DNA of 64,000 bases from Siphonodentalium dalli (taxonomy: Eukaryota; Mollusca; Scaphopoda; Gadilida; Siphonodentaliidae): contig CP136067.1 of assembly GCA_032622095.1 (NCBI GenBank), positions 75,046,705 to 75,110,704 of the forward strand, written 5' to 3'. Position numbers and translations under genes: made by a program. Of the stretch, positions 31,132 to 42,700 are shown piece by piece; the stretch's first letter is position 1; every line of letters begins with the position of its first letter. The notes under the pieces are model-generated. The model was not told where the DNA came from, made no database searches, and was given only the letters and a program-made list of their open reading frames with translations.

Positions 31132-33230
31132 ATGTCATCTGAGGAGGAAGGTCTTTTAGAGGAAGGACGGCCTTGGAGGGCTCGATACAGCACAGCTGTA
31201 ACAGCCGGAACCCCAAGGTCACCTTCAAAACGGGAAGTCACCATCAGTGATGGTAAAATAGCAGCCATCTCTGATGGCGAACTAAAAGGGAAGTGACCAT
31301 CGGTGATGGTATAAACCAAGAACTCAGGAGATCACCAAGGAAGTGGGGACCAGTGAGCCTAGCCACCGACAAGGATGGTCCATCCCTAACTAAGCTTTCT
31401 AGACTGGGAGGAACACCCAAGAGAAGGGTGGTAATCACGGACAAGCCATCTCTGATGGCTTCACCAACGATCGATCAGCGGGAAGTCGGGAACCAGCCAT
31501 CACAGATGGCATTGAGACCCAAACAACCTGAGGGGGGGCAGCCATCACAGATGGCATTGAGACCCACACAACCTGAGGGGAACCAGCCATCACAGATGGC
31601 ATTGAAACCCACACAATCTGAGGAACTAGCCCAATTAGGACGGTTCCTAGTGGGCATGATGAGGCATGGTAACAATATGCCAGAAGAATGGAAAGGGAGT
31701 ATGGCGGCCAATGGAAGCTTACCCCTGGATTTGATCCTCTCCCATCCACAACTGACAGGGGTGTCTCAAGATACCATTATAGGGATGGTTGACACCGATG
31801 AAAAACAACGATGGGGTCTAGAAATGAGCCTGGAAGACACTAGCCATCCCCGATGGCTGTTGAAAGCACGACAGGGCCATAGTGACACCATGCCAGTGAC
31901 AGAGGAGGGGCTATGCCCTGCTACACTAGAGACCTGCCCAGCGGCAGTGCATGGCACATTCCACCGCCACTGGGAAAGCATTAAAGCACAGGGACTGAGC
32001 CGGCGAAAACGGAAGCATATTCACTTTGGCCACGATGATAAAGTCTTGGGAGTGGGGGCAAGAACCAACGCCGAAATACTTATGTATCTGGACGTACCCC
32101 AGTGCCTGGAGGGAAACAGAATCCCAATATTTCTAGCTGAAAATGGGGTTATCCTAAGCCCGGGAAATAGGGATGGCTTTATCCCCATGCCCTTTTTCCA
32201 CCAAGTGATTGATCGCCAGACGGGGACGACAATATGGAAACCCCTGGAACTGCCTGTCCCATCCAGGAGGGATAGCGTGGAGATGCCCATCATCGAATCC
32301 GACTCCGACAGTGAGAGGGAAGATCAATCAGTCAGTCAACAAAAGCAGCTGGAAATGCCAACTGTGATGGCAACGAGTGGGAGAGATGAAGGTGACATCC
32401 AGAAATTGCTGGGGGTGACCCAAACAGGGCAATTAGAAGAATCCATCACCCCGATGGAAGTAGATCCACCCTCGGAGTCTAGAGTAGACCCACCAACGAT
32501 AGACCCACCAACGATAGACCTCGGCAACGGAGGCGCACTAGGAGATCCATCACCGATGGACCCTAATGTGATCGGTCGACAGCTCAGAACTGAGATTGCT
32601 AGGGGAGATATCTCAAAGGAAGGGGTGGCACAGGTCATACAGGACATGACCAGCAATGAAAACCTGCTACCGGCAGCCATCCTTTTCCAGATCCTTTACG
32701 GAAGACCCGGCTTCATGTTAAAGGAAAAGGCCTTGGAGTTACTGGATGGCCAATATAGACTGGCGCTAAGATTAGAGAAGCTCTCGTGGATCGGCGCAGC
32801 GAGGCAAGAGGGAGAGTTCTATCACTCCAACACATGGAACTCTATACACCTCCAGTACACCAGCAACGATCCCATCAAGGAGGACGTGCGGCTAAGGGTG
32901 GTAGGAGGGGCAGAGAGAGTTCTCTATATGAAGGACACGGCTATGGAAACCTCATCATTTGTCATGGACCTAAAACCGGTAGAGTCAATGGAGGTAACCC
33001 CACAACCCAGCCATCCACAGAAGCCAGGGAGATCTGCGAAAGGGACTTCAGGGAAGTCACAACCAAATGCTGCACAGACCCTGACATATGGGAAGTCTCA
33101 GCCTCAACAGGCGCCTGTAAAGCGGAAACAGACTTCACCGAAGTCGCAGCAGCAGGTCTCGCAGACTTCAGGGACTTTCGTCGAACAACATATTGCTAAA
33201 TATCACGATTCGGGCAATTTTATACTATAG
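31132..33230 (+). CDS. Accessory ORF with a Tpt1/KptA RNA 2'-phosphotransferase domain (one frameshift near the start)
   Basis: Tpt1/KptA enzymes move the splice-junction 2'-phosphate of RNA to NAD+. ATG at 31132 opens 54 residues to a TGA at 31294. The frame starting at 31293 then runs 645 residues. The repeated 'KREVTI(S/G)DG' across the junction shows a one-base loss near 31288. In the 645-residue frame, residues 112-308 follow the family end to end: 'LGRFLVGMMRHG' (115-126), 'LDLILSHPQL' (145-154), 'DEKQRWGL' (169-176), 'KARQGHS' (191-197), 'VHGTFHRHWESIKAQGLSRR' (219-238), 'KHIHF', 'GARTNAEILMYLDV' (255-268), 'NGVILSPGNRDGFIP' (284-298). The catalytic set aligns as R124, H125, R173, R257. 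Before the domain are three 15-residue repeats (QPSQMAL). After it come acidic and proline-rich linkers, an unknown helical region (about 425-560) and a Ser/Gln/Lys-rich tail. It is intronless, directly follows the integrase, and shares its strand. A host TRPT1 retrocopy is the alternative. Confidence 0.85.
31494..31628 (+). repeat. Three in-frame 45-bp tandem repeats (15-residue QPSQMAL units)
   Basis: Units start at 31494, 31539 and 31584 with 'cagccatcacagatggcatt'. Each encodes QPSQMAL(R/K)P(K/T)Q(P/S)E plus two residues. Each unit contains the inverted word CCATC-aca-GATGG. Confidence 0.95.
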
Positions 33231-34733
33231 TTGACAGTGGTTATCATTGTTTTTGGCAATTAATAGATTCTGATAACTGATGCGGCATTTCTAAAAAATT
33301 AAAAATGTTGTTAGACTCTCATTATATGGGGAACATCGAATCGGATTGAGTACCTTTAACCAACATGGGGTCCTATGTACCAGCAATTTTGAGATTGACT
33401 CCACCTGACAGAGTTGTTTCCATTTTGGACTTTAATATACAAAAAACAATAAACCCAACCCACCCAAATTCTTGTCCCTACATGGTTGATATAAGTTTTG
33501 TAGGATCAGTGTAGACTTAAATGAAGTCTGAACTGCCCCAAAGACAACATACCAGACCTCGATGTTTTATTAACTAGAACATAACGTAACACGTTAATAC
33601 TATATAGGGAATGTATAGAACTCAATTATTCACAAAATCCATCTCTGACCGGTACCAACCTATATACAAACCACTGTGGTTGTAACGCTAGGTTTTAAAG
33701 AGCGTTTTTTCTTCGAAGAAATATATATTGACTAAATAACGAAGGTATTCATAAATAATAAAAAATAAAGAGCGTTTGTTTAGTCGAAGAAATCTATAGT
33801 GACTAAATAACGGAGATATTCATAAATAATAAGCGTTTTAAAGAGCGTTTTTAAAGAGGTGATACCATAAAATATTCCTGAACTTTAAATGGGTTTACCA
33901 TACTCTAACAGAGTAGAGCCATGTAAACTATGGTTTATCTGGCTTTTATGGCCAGTTAATTTTCCTTATAATATTATCATAAGCTGGAGTTAGATATTAA
34001 GCAAATGTTTAATTTGAGTTTGTTACTGCCATGGATATGTATCTTTATTTAGGTGTGTTCCTAGATAAGTTTTTGAAACTTCAGAACTTCATATTTCTGC
34101 ATACAATTTAAATACAAAAATTAATTATACAACATCAATATGAACTTGCAACTTTATGATTTTCAGAACTAGATGGGCACCCCCCCCCCCCCCCAATCGT
34201 TCATATGGTGTCATATCAGTTGACACATCTAGAATAAACATTTTCTGGTCCACCCGGCTTGATCGAAACAACGGAGATGAAGAACGAGCGATGTTGCATG
34301 GCATCACCCGCCCGACCACGATGATCCAAGTAATCATGTGGGGAGGCTTAACGTGGATGTAAATGCTATTCATCGACATATAAACACGGTTACGCGAACT
34401 GGGCCAAGTAATTGCAATTGGTGGTCTTTAAATCCGCGTAATAGAGGCTCGAACACTTTGTATCTGTGAGTATAATATTGCGTTCGTCCGGTACGGCAAA
34501 CCGACAGTACGTTTTAGCTGACGCGATGACGTCACGAATACGTGTGTTGACATGAGTGCGGAAAAGTTCCCAGTCAAAGTTCGTACTCTATGCCATTATT
34601 TTCGTAACCGCATCTGAACTGATTGCCATCTTCGCCTACCCTCTAACTGCAGACCCCAAACTTCATCTGGATATTCTGGGTGAGCACTAGATGGGTATGG
34701 CAAGCCGTTTTCACATTTTCGATTTATTTGGAC
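33231..34733. other. Non-coding 3' flank of the retroelement; minisatellite at 33690-33865
   Basis: No LTR could be matched to the 5' side. About 33690-33865 holds two to three units of ~66 bp: 'aaagagcgtttgtttagtcg', then 'gaagaaat', 'gactaaataacgg' and 'attcataaataataa'. A C homopolymer lies at 34181. At 34605-34660 is the inverted relative of the 28993 small ORF. The segment 34480-34640 contains CpG-containing unique-looking sequence without a gene. Confidence 0.5.
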
Positions 34734-34737
34734 TTAA

Positions 34738-36398
34738 CACGTTCACTGCCGAAAACCAATGGGTAATTCCATCCCGTATGCCAACATGGGATTTGATGTT
34801 TTACCGATAGTAGATGATATTTTACGTATGTATGAGTAATGGTTCGACCAATATCGGGTCATATGATGCTGAAACATGTTATAAGACTACTACGAGATAA
34901 CTCGTAGTCGGCACCTGGGACGGAAGTTATTAGTGTTTCATCCCTGGTGCCAGCTACGAGTTATCTCGTAGGTAAATACAATTACGTTGTCAGTGTCTTA
35001 GATGACGAAGGTGCTATACATGTACAAGCATATCGTATGTAAGACATGGTAACTGAATTTATATATGATAATTGGTACAAACTACGTCGAATAAGACGTA
35101 AAAAAACATAATATGTAATTACCTACGAGATAACTCGTAGCTGGTACCAACGATGACCACTGGTGAGTTTCATCCCAGGTGCCGACTACGAGTTATCTCG
35201 TAACTAGTAGGAGCTTTATAACACGTTTCATCTTCATTTGACCGGGATTTTATCGACAAAAATTGTATAAAGCACGATAATTCCTTTATATATACACAAT
35301 GTGTCCGGGAATGGTCTAGTTGCAGATGTATATCATGGTTCATGGACTTACAGAAGAGGTCCTGGTGAATTGGAGTATCCTACCAAGATTTCTATCTGGA
35401 CCCCACCCCTTGTTCGGGCTGTGGGAATCGTTGTATCTCAAGCCATCGTAATTATACATATAAAATCGATCAATGGCATCGTTGCAGTCTGAGTAAACTC
35501 ATACCTAAATATGCATTACAACATTGAATATTATGTCTGACGGATAACATCGCTATCTCATTTCCAAGTCCTCGGGATTCCGTAATCTGATTGATTGCGT
35601 ATATTATTTTCCGTCCAATGAAACCGTATGGGTTAATAAACAAGTGTTAGTGGGCGGAGACTCCCACAATGTCACCTCTAAATATAGTAACAGATCGGAA
35701 TTTCGTCGGTATTTCTCCGATCGATAGCGATGCTTGCAAATACAACAGAGACAGAAAAAATGGCTTCGAAATTATTTGGTACGATTCGGATTAATTTGAA
35801 GGATGTGCTAGACCTGATAGATAGGCCTGCGCATGGTACCAACTTGGCCTCCCATAAATATAAATAGAACTCACTCATGTCCGTGTATTTGATTTACTTT
35901 ATTGTAACATGGTTTGCAAATCAAATTATTTGTCGTAAAAAAGTCATCTGAAAGTGAAAGTTAAACACCGAGGAAATGACTTAATTTTATGCTTTTAAAT
36001 AGTTCTAAAGCATCATTTTTGATGACGACCTTATTTTTTGCTCTCGGATGCAGCTTTCCGGTTGATGCAGCGAGTTCATCTCCCGAAAAAGAATAGTCGC
36101 ACACGACAAATATTATCTTCTGTAAGTTCATGTCGCGACACAGGCCATTGTTTGCGAAGCACAACAAATAACACGTGGGGACACCTGTCAATCACCGATG
36201 TATTTTTTTAAATCCGTGACGTCATTTTGGGGGGAGCTCTTCGCTGAATAGAAATGGTTTTGGCGACATTAGCTCCAGAACATTTCTTGCGGTTTGTGTT
36301 ATTATTTATGTGGTATGAACATTACTACGAGTTAACTCGTAGTAGCAGTCCCCATGGAACCGTTTACTACGAGTTAACTCGTAGTGGCAGTGAACGTG
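34738..36398. mobile_element. piggyBac-like element B (TTAA target), non-autonomous
   Basis: TTAA lies outside both ends (34734-34737 and 36399-36402). The TIR is CACGTTCACTGCC at the left with its complement at the right. Subterminal palindromes CTACGAGATAACTCGTAG or variants occur as pairs at about 34891/34958, 35123/35189 and 36325/36365. The last pair directly abuts the right TIR. No transposase frame exists in the 1.66 kb. Class is inferred from TTAA and TIR style. Confidence 0.85.
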
Positions 36399-36402
36399 TT
36401 AA

Positions 36403-36800
36403 GTCCAAATAATTGGACTTAAGTCCAAATACCACATAATTGTGAATTCGGCGAGGAATTGGACTTAAGTCCAAATAAAATACACTTAAGTGCAAATACT
36501 GATATTTTCATCTAGATTTGGACTTAAGTCAAATTCCTCGCCGAATTCACAATTATGTCGTATTTGGACTTAAGTCCAATTCATTTGCACTTAAGTGCAA
36601 TTCAACTGTATAAGAAACACACCAATCAGATATTAAGAAGGTCCATCATTTGGACTTAAGTCCAATTAGTGGATTGATTTGGACTTAAGTCCAAAATGAT
36701 TTGATTTGGACTTAAGTTCAATTCATTTGAACTTAAGTCCAATAAGTCCAATTATTTGGACTTAAGTCCAATTCATTTGGACTTAAGTTCAAATGCTAAG
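36403..36800. repeat. Array of CTTAAG-centred palindromes
   Basis: About ten copies of TTGGACTTAAGTCCAA (some with one mismatch) lie at about 36413, 36457, 36509, 36563, 36650, 36679, 36705, 36726, 36752 and 36776. Two copies of TTGCACTTAAGTGCAA type lie near 36483 and 36589. Positions 36412-36580 also form a larger inverted repeat around 'gtgaattcggcgaggaattg'. Element B sits inside one such palindrome. The TTGCACTTAAGTGCAA word recurs near 44683-44725. Confidence 0.9.
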
Positions 36801-38698
36801 TAGGAACTAGATGACCTATCTGGACTTGCCATAAATGTATTTATTTTGACACATGGGCATGCATCCATGCATGGTCATTTCCCTACTTACAGGGGCGTAC
36901 GCGTAGCCTTTCTAGTATTTAAGACTGAGAACCAATTACTTTGATTCATTGTATCATTGATGAAGAACGGACGTATGAATTTGGTTCAAACTAGCGCTAA
37001 ACATATTTGTATCAAATTTCAAAAATCAATATCTAATAACTCTGAGCTTTGTTTGGTGGGTTCCTCGACCCGAATCAAATATTTTTTTAACCCCAAAGCC
37101 AAAGAAATAGTAATATAGGACCCTCTGGTCGGATTGTTGTTGTTGGAATCTGTTGAGATGGGGACCCTCTGATCGGATTGAGTACCTTTAACTATCACGT
37201 TCGATCATAACTGGCGACGGAGTATACAGGATGTCCTTCGGATGCTGATATATCAGTGAGAAATACTCAATGTTTGTTTTTATATGTCTCCGAATGGTGT
37301 ATATTTGAACAATGTTCTAGATAACGAACAACCACATAGAAGATAAATACATTTTTAATGGATCATAAAAACTATAAGTAAGAAACGCTCTTTATTCATG
37401 TCTTAATTATCGCAAAATAAAAAAAGATTATAAGAGACGCTCTTAATAATACATCGTCAATATTTCATTAGAACAAAAACGGAATTTCACAATGACATGC
37501 AATTTCGTCGGAATTCCCCCAAGAGGTTGTAACCAAGATAGGCCTACACATAATCGACAAGCAAAGAAATAGAAACGTCATGCAATATTATTATATATAT
37601 AGCGGGACAGCAAGAAGAAACCGCGATTTTTTATAATAAAGAAATAAATAAATAGTTTTTTATTAATGTTATTATTTTAAATGATTTTTAATGTTTCATG
37701 GGTTTGGTTGCTGTTAATTATTACTATAATAAAAGTGAGCACAATCCATTATTTTGACTCCATCAAATTTGGGTTGAAAATGGGTTAGAAAAGTAATTAA
37801 TTATGTGTTTTCAAATAAAGAATAAACGTCAATTTCGTTCAGTTAAAAATTTCAATATAGCTACTGTTATGTATGTCTGTATTGTCCGTGACACCTTCTA
37901 TTAGCTTCTGTAAATATGTTTCATAATTTGTATTATATTATTCGTCCAATAAAGTGTGTTAAATATTACTACAACTAAGTTAATCAAGACCCTTGTAAAT
38001 GATCCCACAATCGCGTCAATTAGTTGTTATTGTTACAACTAAATGTTCTTTCGATAATACAAAGACCAAGCTGCCAACAAGCCACAATCCCTGCACTGTC
38101 AATAGACTGGTCGAATCTTCCCAGCCGAATCTTCCCGCGACCGAAAAATACCGAGCCGAATCTTCACGCGACCGAAACTTCCCGTTCCCGAAATCGATGG
38201 TCCCGTCCGCTCTGTGTTCGAACACTCACTGTGGACCGATACGACGAAACATGATAGAGCGTTGGTTGGAACACACCTAATGTCATAGCTAAATTTTATG
38301 AAAGTTGAAGCGCGTTAAATCTCAGAAGATTTCGAAGATAATGGTCAGAATCGAATGCAATTCAATACATCAAGAGATTTAATTTGGTAAGCTACATTTA
38401 TCGACCAGTATCAGAGTGAATAAACCGTACATTTGAACACATAATCGGAAGTCGCTTACCACTAGGCGAGAAAATTCTATTTTTAGAACAAAATACTGCA
38501 GAAGAATCAAAACAATACCATAAAAAAAACAACCTATGCATTTGCCGATCGCAACTGGGCTCCATTTGAGAGAAGGATTCTTTTTATAGATAAAAACGTC
38601 CTTTGAAAGTTTGATCACTTCAGAAAATAGTTTTCTCCACAAAAATTCCCTCTTCAAAAATATCATTTTTAAATTTAAGAATAAGATATCATTTACGT
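36801..38698. other. Non-coding sequence, no gene recognised
   Basis: AT-rich. An 'aagaaacgctctttatt' motif near 37380 is the complement of the 'aaagagcgttt' minisatellite at 33.7 kb. At 38090-38190 'cgaatcttcccgcgaccgaa' variants are repeated three times. ORF 37999-38280 is a product of that repetition. Confidence 0.45.
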
Positions 38699-38720
38699 AC
38701 GTTCAGATCACAGTTCGTGA

Positions 38721-39392
38721 CAGTTGTTGGAAACTTGTCAAAAAACCCGAAAAGAGATGTCACCACCACTACTTATTAATATAATTGACAAGTAGGGAAA
38801 GCTACTGAGCCCACCCATCTCCATCAAACCATGTCACCGCTCGTTTCGTGTTCAATTGCAACAATAAAAACATTAATTTCGGAAAAGTACCACATCCTAG
38901 TAATAAAACATATATTTCTTTTCATGTTTACCGTAAGTGCAGTAGAAAATTATCACTTTATAATTACTTTTATCGTATACAACATCCGAAAACAACTGTG
39001 CAACTGTGGGCTGCCGATTCCACGAGTCGCCATCCGAGAGTCAAGGGCAGATAATTTCAAATGCTATTATCTGCGCTTGACTCTCGGATGGCGACTCGTG
39101 GAATCAGCGAGCCGCTGTTGTTTGGGAAGTTGTATACGATAAAAGTAATTATAAAATGATAATTTTCTACTGCACTTACGGTAAACATGAAAAGAAATAT
39201 ATGTTTTATTACTAGGATGTGGTACTTTTCTGAAATTAATGTTTTTATTGATACAATTGAACACGAAACGAGCGGTGACATGGTTTGATGGGAGACGGGT
39301 GGGCTCAGTAGCTTTCCCAACTTGTCAATTATATTAATAAGTAAGGGTGGTGACATCTCTTTTCGGGTTTTTTGACAACTTTCCAACAACTG
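38721..39392. repeat. Large near-perfect palindrome, arms ~335 bp, 10-bp loop
   Basis: 38721-39055 is the reverse complement of 39066-39392 with few mismatches and one small indel near the centre ('aacaactgtgcaactgtggg' versus 'aacagcggctcgc'). The loop is 'ttcaaatgct' at 39056-39065. Matched ORFs on both strands (38831-39142 plus, 39057-39389 minus) simply mirror each other. It may be a foldback transposon; the right arm abuts the MITE at 39396. Confidence 0.95.
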
Positions 39393-39395
39393 TGG

Positions 39396-39714
39396 TTCAG
39401 ATGACCACGATTCAATCGTAAGTGGAGGAATCGTGCCCGACGAGATCGTGGATAGTTTGTTCAGACGATTTCGATGTCGTCGTGATTATGATATCGTAGG
39501 TTGTTCCTAAAGCATGTGATTGACTACCCTACGGTCAAATTATGTCACATGTGGAGGTAACCAAGGATACGCCACGATTTCGCATCTAAAATCAAACTGC
39601 GCTTGATACTATTTTATGACCTACGATTTTGACGTGAGCATGCGCAGTCCAACTACCGGTTACTTCCTATGACGGAAATATTTCCACTTACGATTGTATC
39701 GTGGTCGTCTGAAC
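39396..39714. mobile_element. MITE with ~30-bp TIR
   Basis: The left end 'ttcagatgaccacgattcaa' continues 'tcgtaagtgga'; the right end is its complement ('cgattgtatcgtggtcgtct', 'gaa'). Relatives lie at 20080-20200 and 28562-28676, each covering a different half. No clear target duplication was found. Since the palindrome's left edge reads 'cgttcagatcac', palindrome plus MITE may form one composite element from about 38700 to 39714. Confidence 0.7.
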
Positions 39715-42700
39715 GTTCACTTATTTATACAGCATATGTCGGAAATCCACTATAGGCACATTCTTATAGATAAGTGGGCCCAATGCCATTAATGGACATG
39801 ATGTTTCACCGAAAATCAAAGTTAACCGTAAGAGCCAATTAGGTCAGTTTCTTGAAGTAGGGTATCCATATAATTAAAATCTGTATTGGCGGACCTTTTA
39901 ACAAATTATCCCCTGACATACAACAGATGGAAATATGTGGCTCCAATTTCCCATGCGACAGAATACGTTAGGCCTATCACTGCCGACTATGCAAACGTCA
40001 TTATGTACAGCCCTCTTAATTCAGATTATTTGGCTTCGGCAATCCGCTACGGCAACACTATGCTGTGGCCCAGTTTTCTTCAGCAAATTGCTTCGGCAAT
40101 GCTGATTGCCGTAGCCAATTATGAAGTCTGTTATGTATAACACAACGAGATTGCATTCGGATTTGCAAAGTATTATAATGATCTGAAACTCGTCCAAGAT
40201 CACAAAACTAGTGCTCTAAATCTAATTCTTTATCTTCTCAAATTTTGGAAATTGTTATAATTCGTCACCATGGGAACCACAGTGGATAAGTATGGGGAAT
40301 AATAGGTTGCCAAGGCTAAATTAAGCAAACATGTATTGTGGAATTTGTGGCAGACATGCATATACAAAATGATATATGATTATATATAGGTTATTATAAA
40401 GTTATATAAACTAATGAATTTGAAAGGATATTATCTGCGATGGCTATCGATTAAAATCTAGATTTTACTAACAGTATGGGCGCTCGACATGATTTATATG
40501 AACGTTGTGAAGTCAGTTGCAATATTGTACATTGACGCACACATCACCCGTGCTCTTTAACATGAAACCTTTGTGATCACAATCGACTAGTCCACGCAAC
40601 GTGTATATATATACCTTCCCAAGAAACAACCAACAATCATTTCCCAATAAACAATTTGGTGTGTCAGGCATGAAGGCTAGTGAAGCTGTCGAACATTCCA
40701 AAAATATATGGATCACATGTGAGATACTGTTTTGAACTTATGATATATATGTTGAAAAAGATACGATTGTGTCACGATTGCATGACCACATATATTGTCA
40801 ATATATAAAGCATATATATATGAGTATACATATGGTCAATCTTGACGGCGTGACACATATCATTGTGGTAGAGCACAGGGGTGGGTCTTAAGTGAACCAT
40901 CAGTCGCTATATCACAAACATTTATGAAGCTCTGAGTCTAATCATCTGGCAGGGTCTATGGAAACACTAAGCCTACCTTAAAAGTCTTCTATATATTTAT
41001 TCATCAAACGGAACACATCCAACAAGCATCACAACATGAAGACGACATCACAACACATATATAGGCTAGCTTGACAGCAACATCACATCAAGCATCAATC
41101 CAGATGACCAACGTAAAACCAACAGGAGTTACAGGACCCTGGCGAACAAATACATAGGTTGTAGTTGCTGCCGAATAAATATCCAGTATGGATATAAATA
41201 AATATGTGAAATGTGATTGTGTCAAAAACCAACTTCCCTATTGTCGATATAAACAACTATTTTGACAAAATCCTAACTGTGACGAACAGTTAGAAATAAA
41301 ACCTACATGCTAGTATAAAAGGGTGATTATGAACGCAGTGTGCGATTTCCAACATCACTAAACTATTGGGCAAATATATATTGCAAATGTGACGTAACTC
41401 TAAACATACAAAACGAAGACAATAGTATTAAAATACATATATAATAATGGGTAAAAACGTAACAGAATATCACATACCATATCGTAGGAACATAGGCCAC
41501 GATGTCATAACGTAGTATTACTCTTATTCTTTATAACTTTATACTTCTACATTCTTCAAGGCATTTGAAGAATTTACGCTATCACCGACGCAATAACAGG
41601 AGCGATGTGGACAGCGCGAACGCTAATTATGAAATGACAAAAGGCGGCAAATAAGCTTACCTGCGATTGGCTAAGACAAATTAGTATCAGACAGTTAGAT
41701 CTAATATTGGGCGCTAACATAGACAGAGTAGACTTAAGCGGGTAAGAGATTGGGCTAAGTTAAGAATATGAAATAGCGAAATGCAGAACAGGTAATGCGG
41801 CTGGGGACGGGAAGTGTAAAGAACGGAATAGCGCGAAATGGAATGAAATGGACCAAGTACGCGGAATGAAATGATAATGCAGCTATAAAATGTATATTAG
41901 TGAATTAGGTATAATAACTTAGTTAGTATACATGTGTAGCATCTAATAAAGGCATATACTGTTTTGGTATATAAAGTAGCACTGTCACACTATGAGTTAA
42001 AAACAGTATCTCACATGTCACTTTTCTGACCTGATGCTGATGATCAAATTATTGAAATAAATGTGCCGTATGCAATTCATGCCACCATCCAATTCCCCCA
42101 GTCTCGACATGCAAGTTAAAGGCACGGATGGCCGCCGATAACACACATTCCGTTCACCTATAAAATAATCACAAATACCATTGGTGTATAGTAACAATGA
42201 ACGGACAGTTTCGCAATGATAGTTGTTGATTATTTAAATCTGTTTCTCAGCTTTATGTGGATATTCTCTTTCAAAATACTATAGATCACGTACCAACATG
42301 AGTGTGTCTGCTAAATACGCTGCTTCAATCTCTCGGGCACATTTTATTAACCCTTACTTTGCAAATTTATGCATTTTGGAAAAATACCACAAGCTACCCC
42401 ATATTGAGCGCATATAGGCCTATAAAACAACTGCTGCTGATAGTTCGACCATTATCTACGAATCCTGTCCAATCCATGCTCAAGATTGCCACATTACATA
42501 ATATTATACAGTATCCTATTGATTTGAGTGAAGTATGGCCTACAAGAGAAAGCTAGTTCTTCCAGCTTCATCATCCTTTATCATGGATAGTGACGCTGTT
42601 AAAACACCGAGTTTTTACATGATTCTTGTGAATTCATAAACAACTCTGGCATAGATTGCTATGTACAGTGGATGATTAATACAAATGGGTAACGTATTCT

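Noticed and set aside
31132-33230. The Tpt1 ORF as a plain host TRPT1 gene.
   Set aside because: It is intronless, much longer than TRPT1, has tandem repeats and extra regions, and follows an integrase ORF by 48 bp on the same strand. A retrocopy remains the main alternative and is stated in the finding.
33340-37194. 'tcggattgagtacctttaac' at 33340 and 37174 as possible LTR parts.
   Set aside because: Only about 20 bp match, and surrounding sequence does not align; insufficient for LTRs.
38831-39389. Paired ~100-residue ORFs on opposite strands.
   Set aside because: They encode the same peptide because the DNA is a palindrome; composition is not protein-like.
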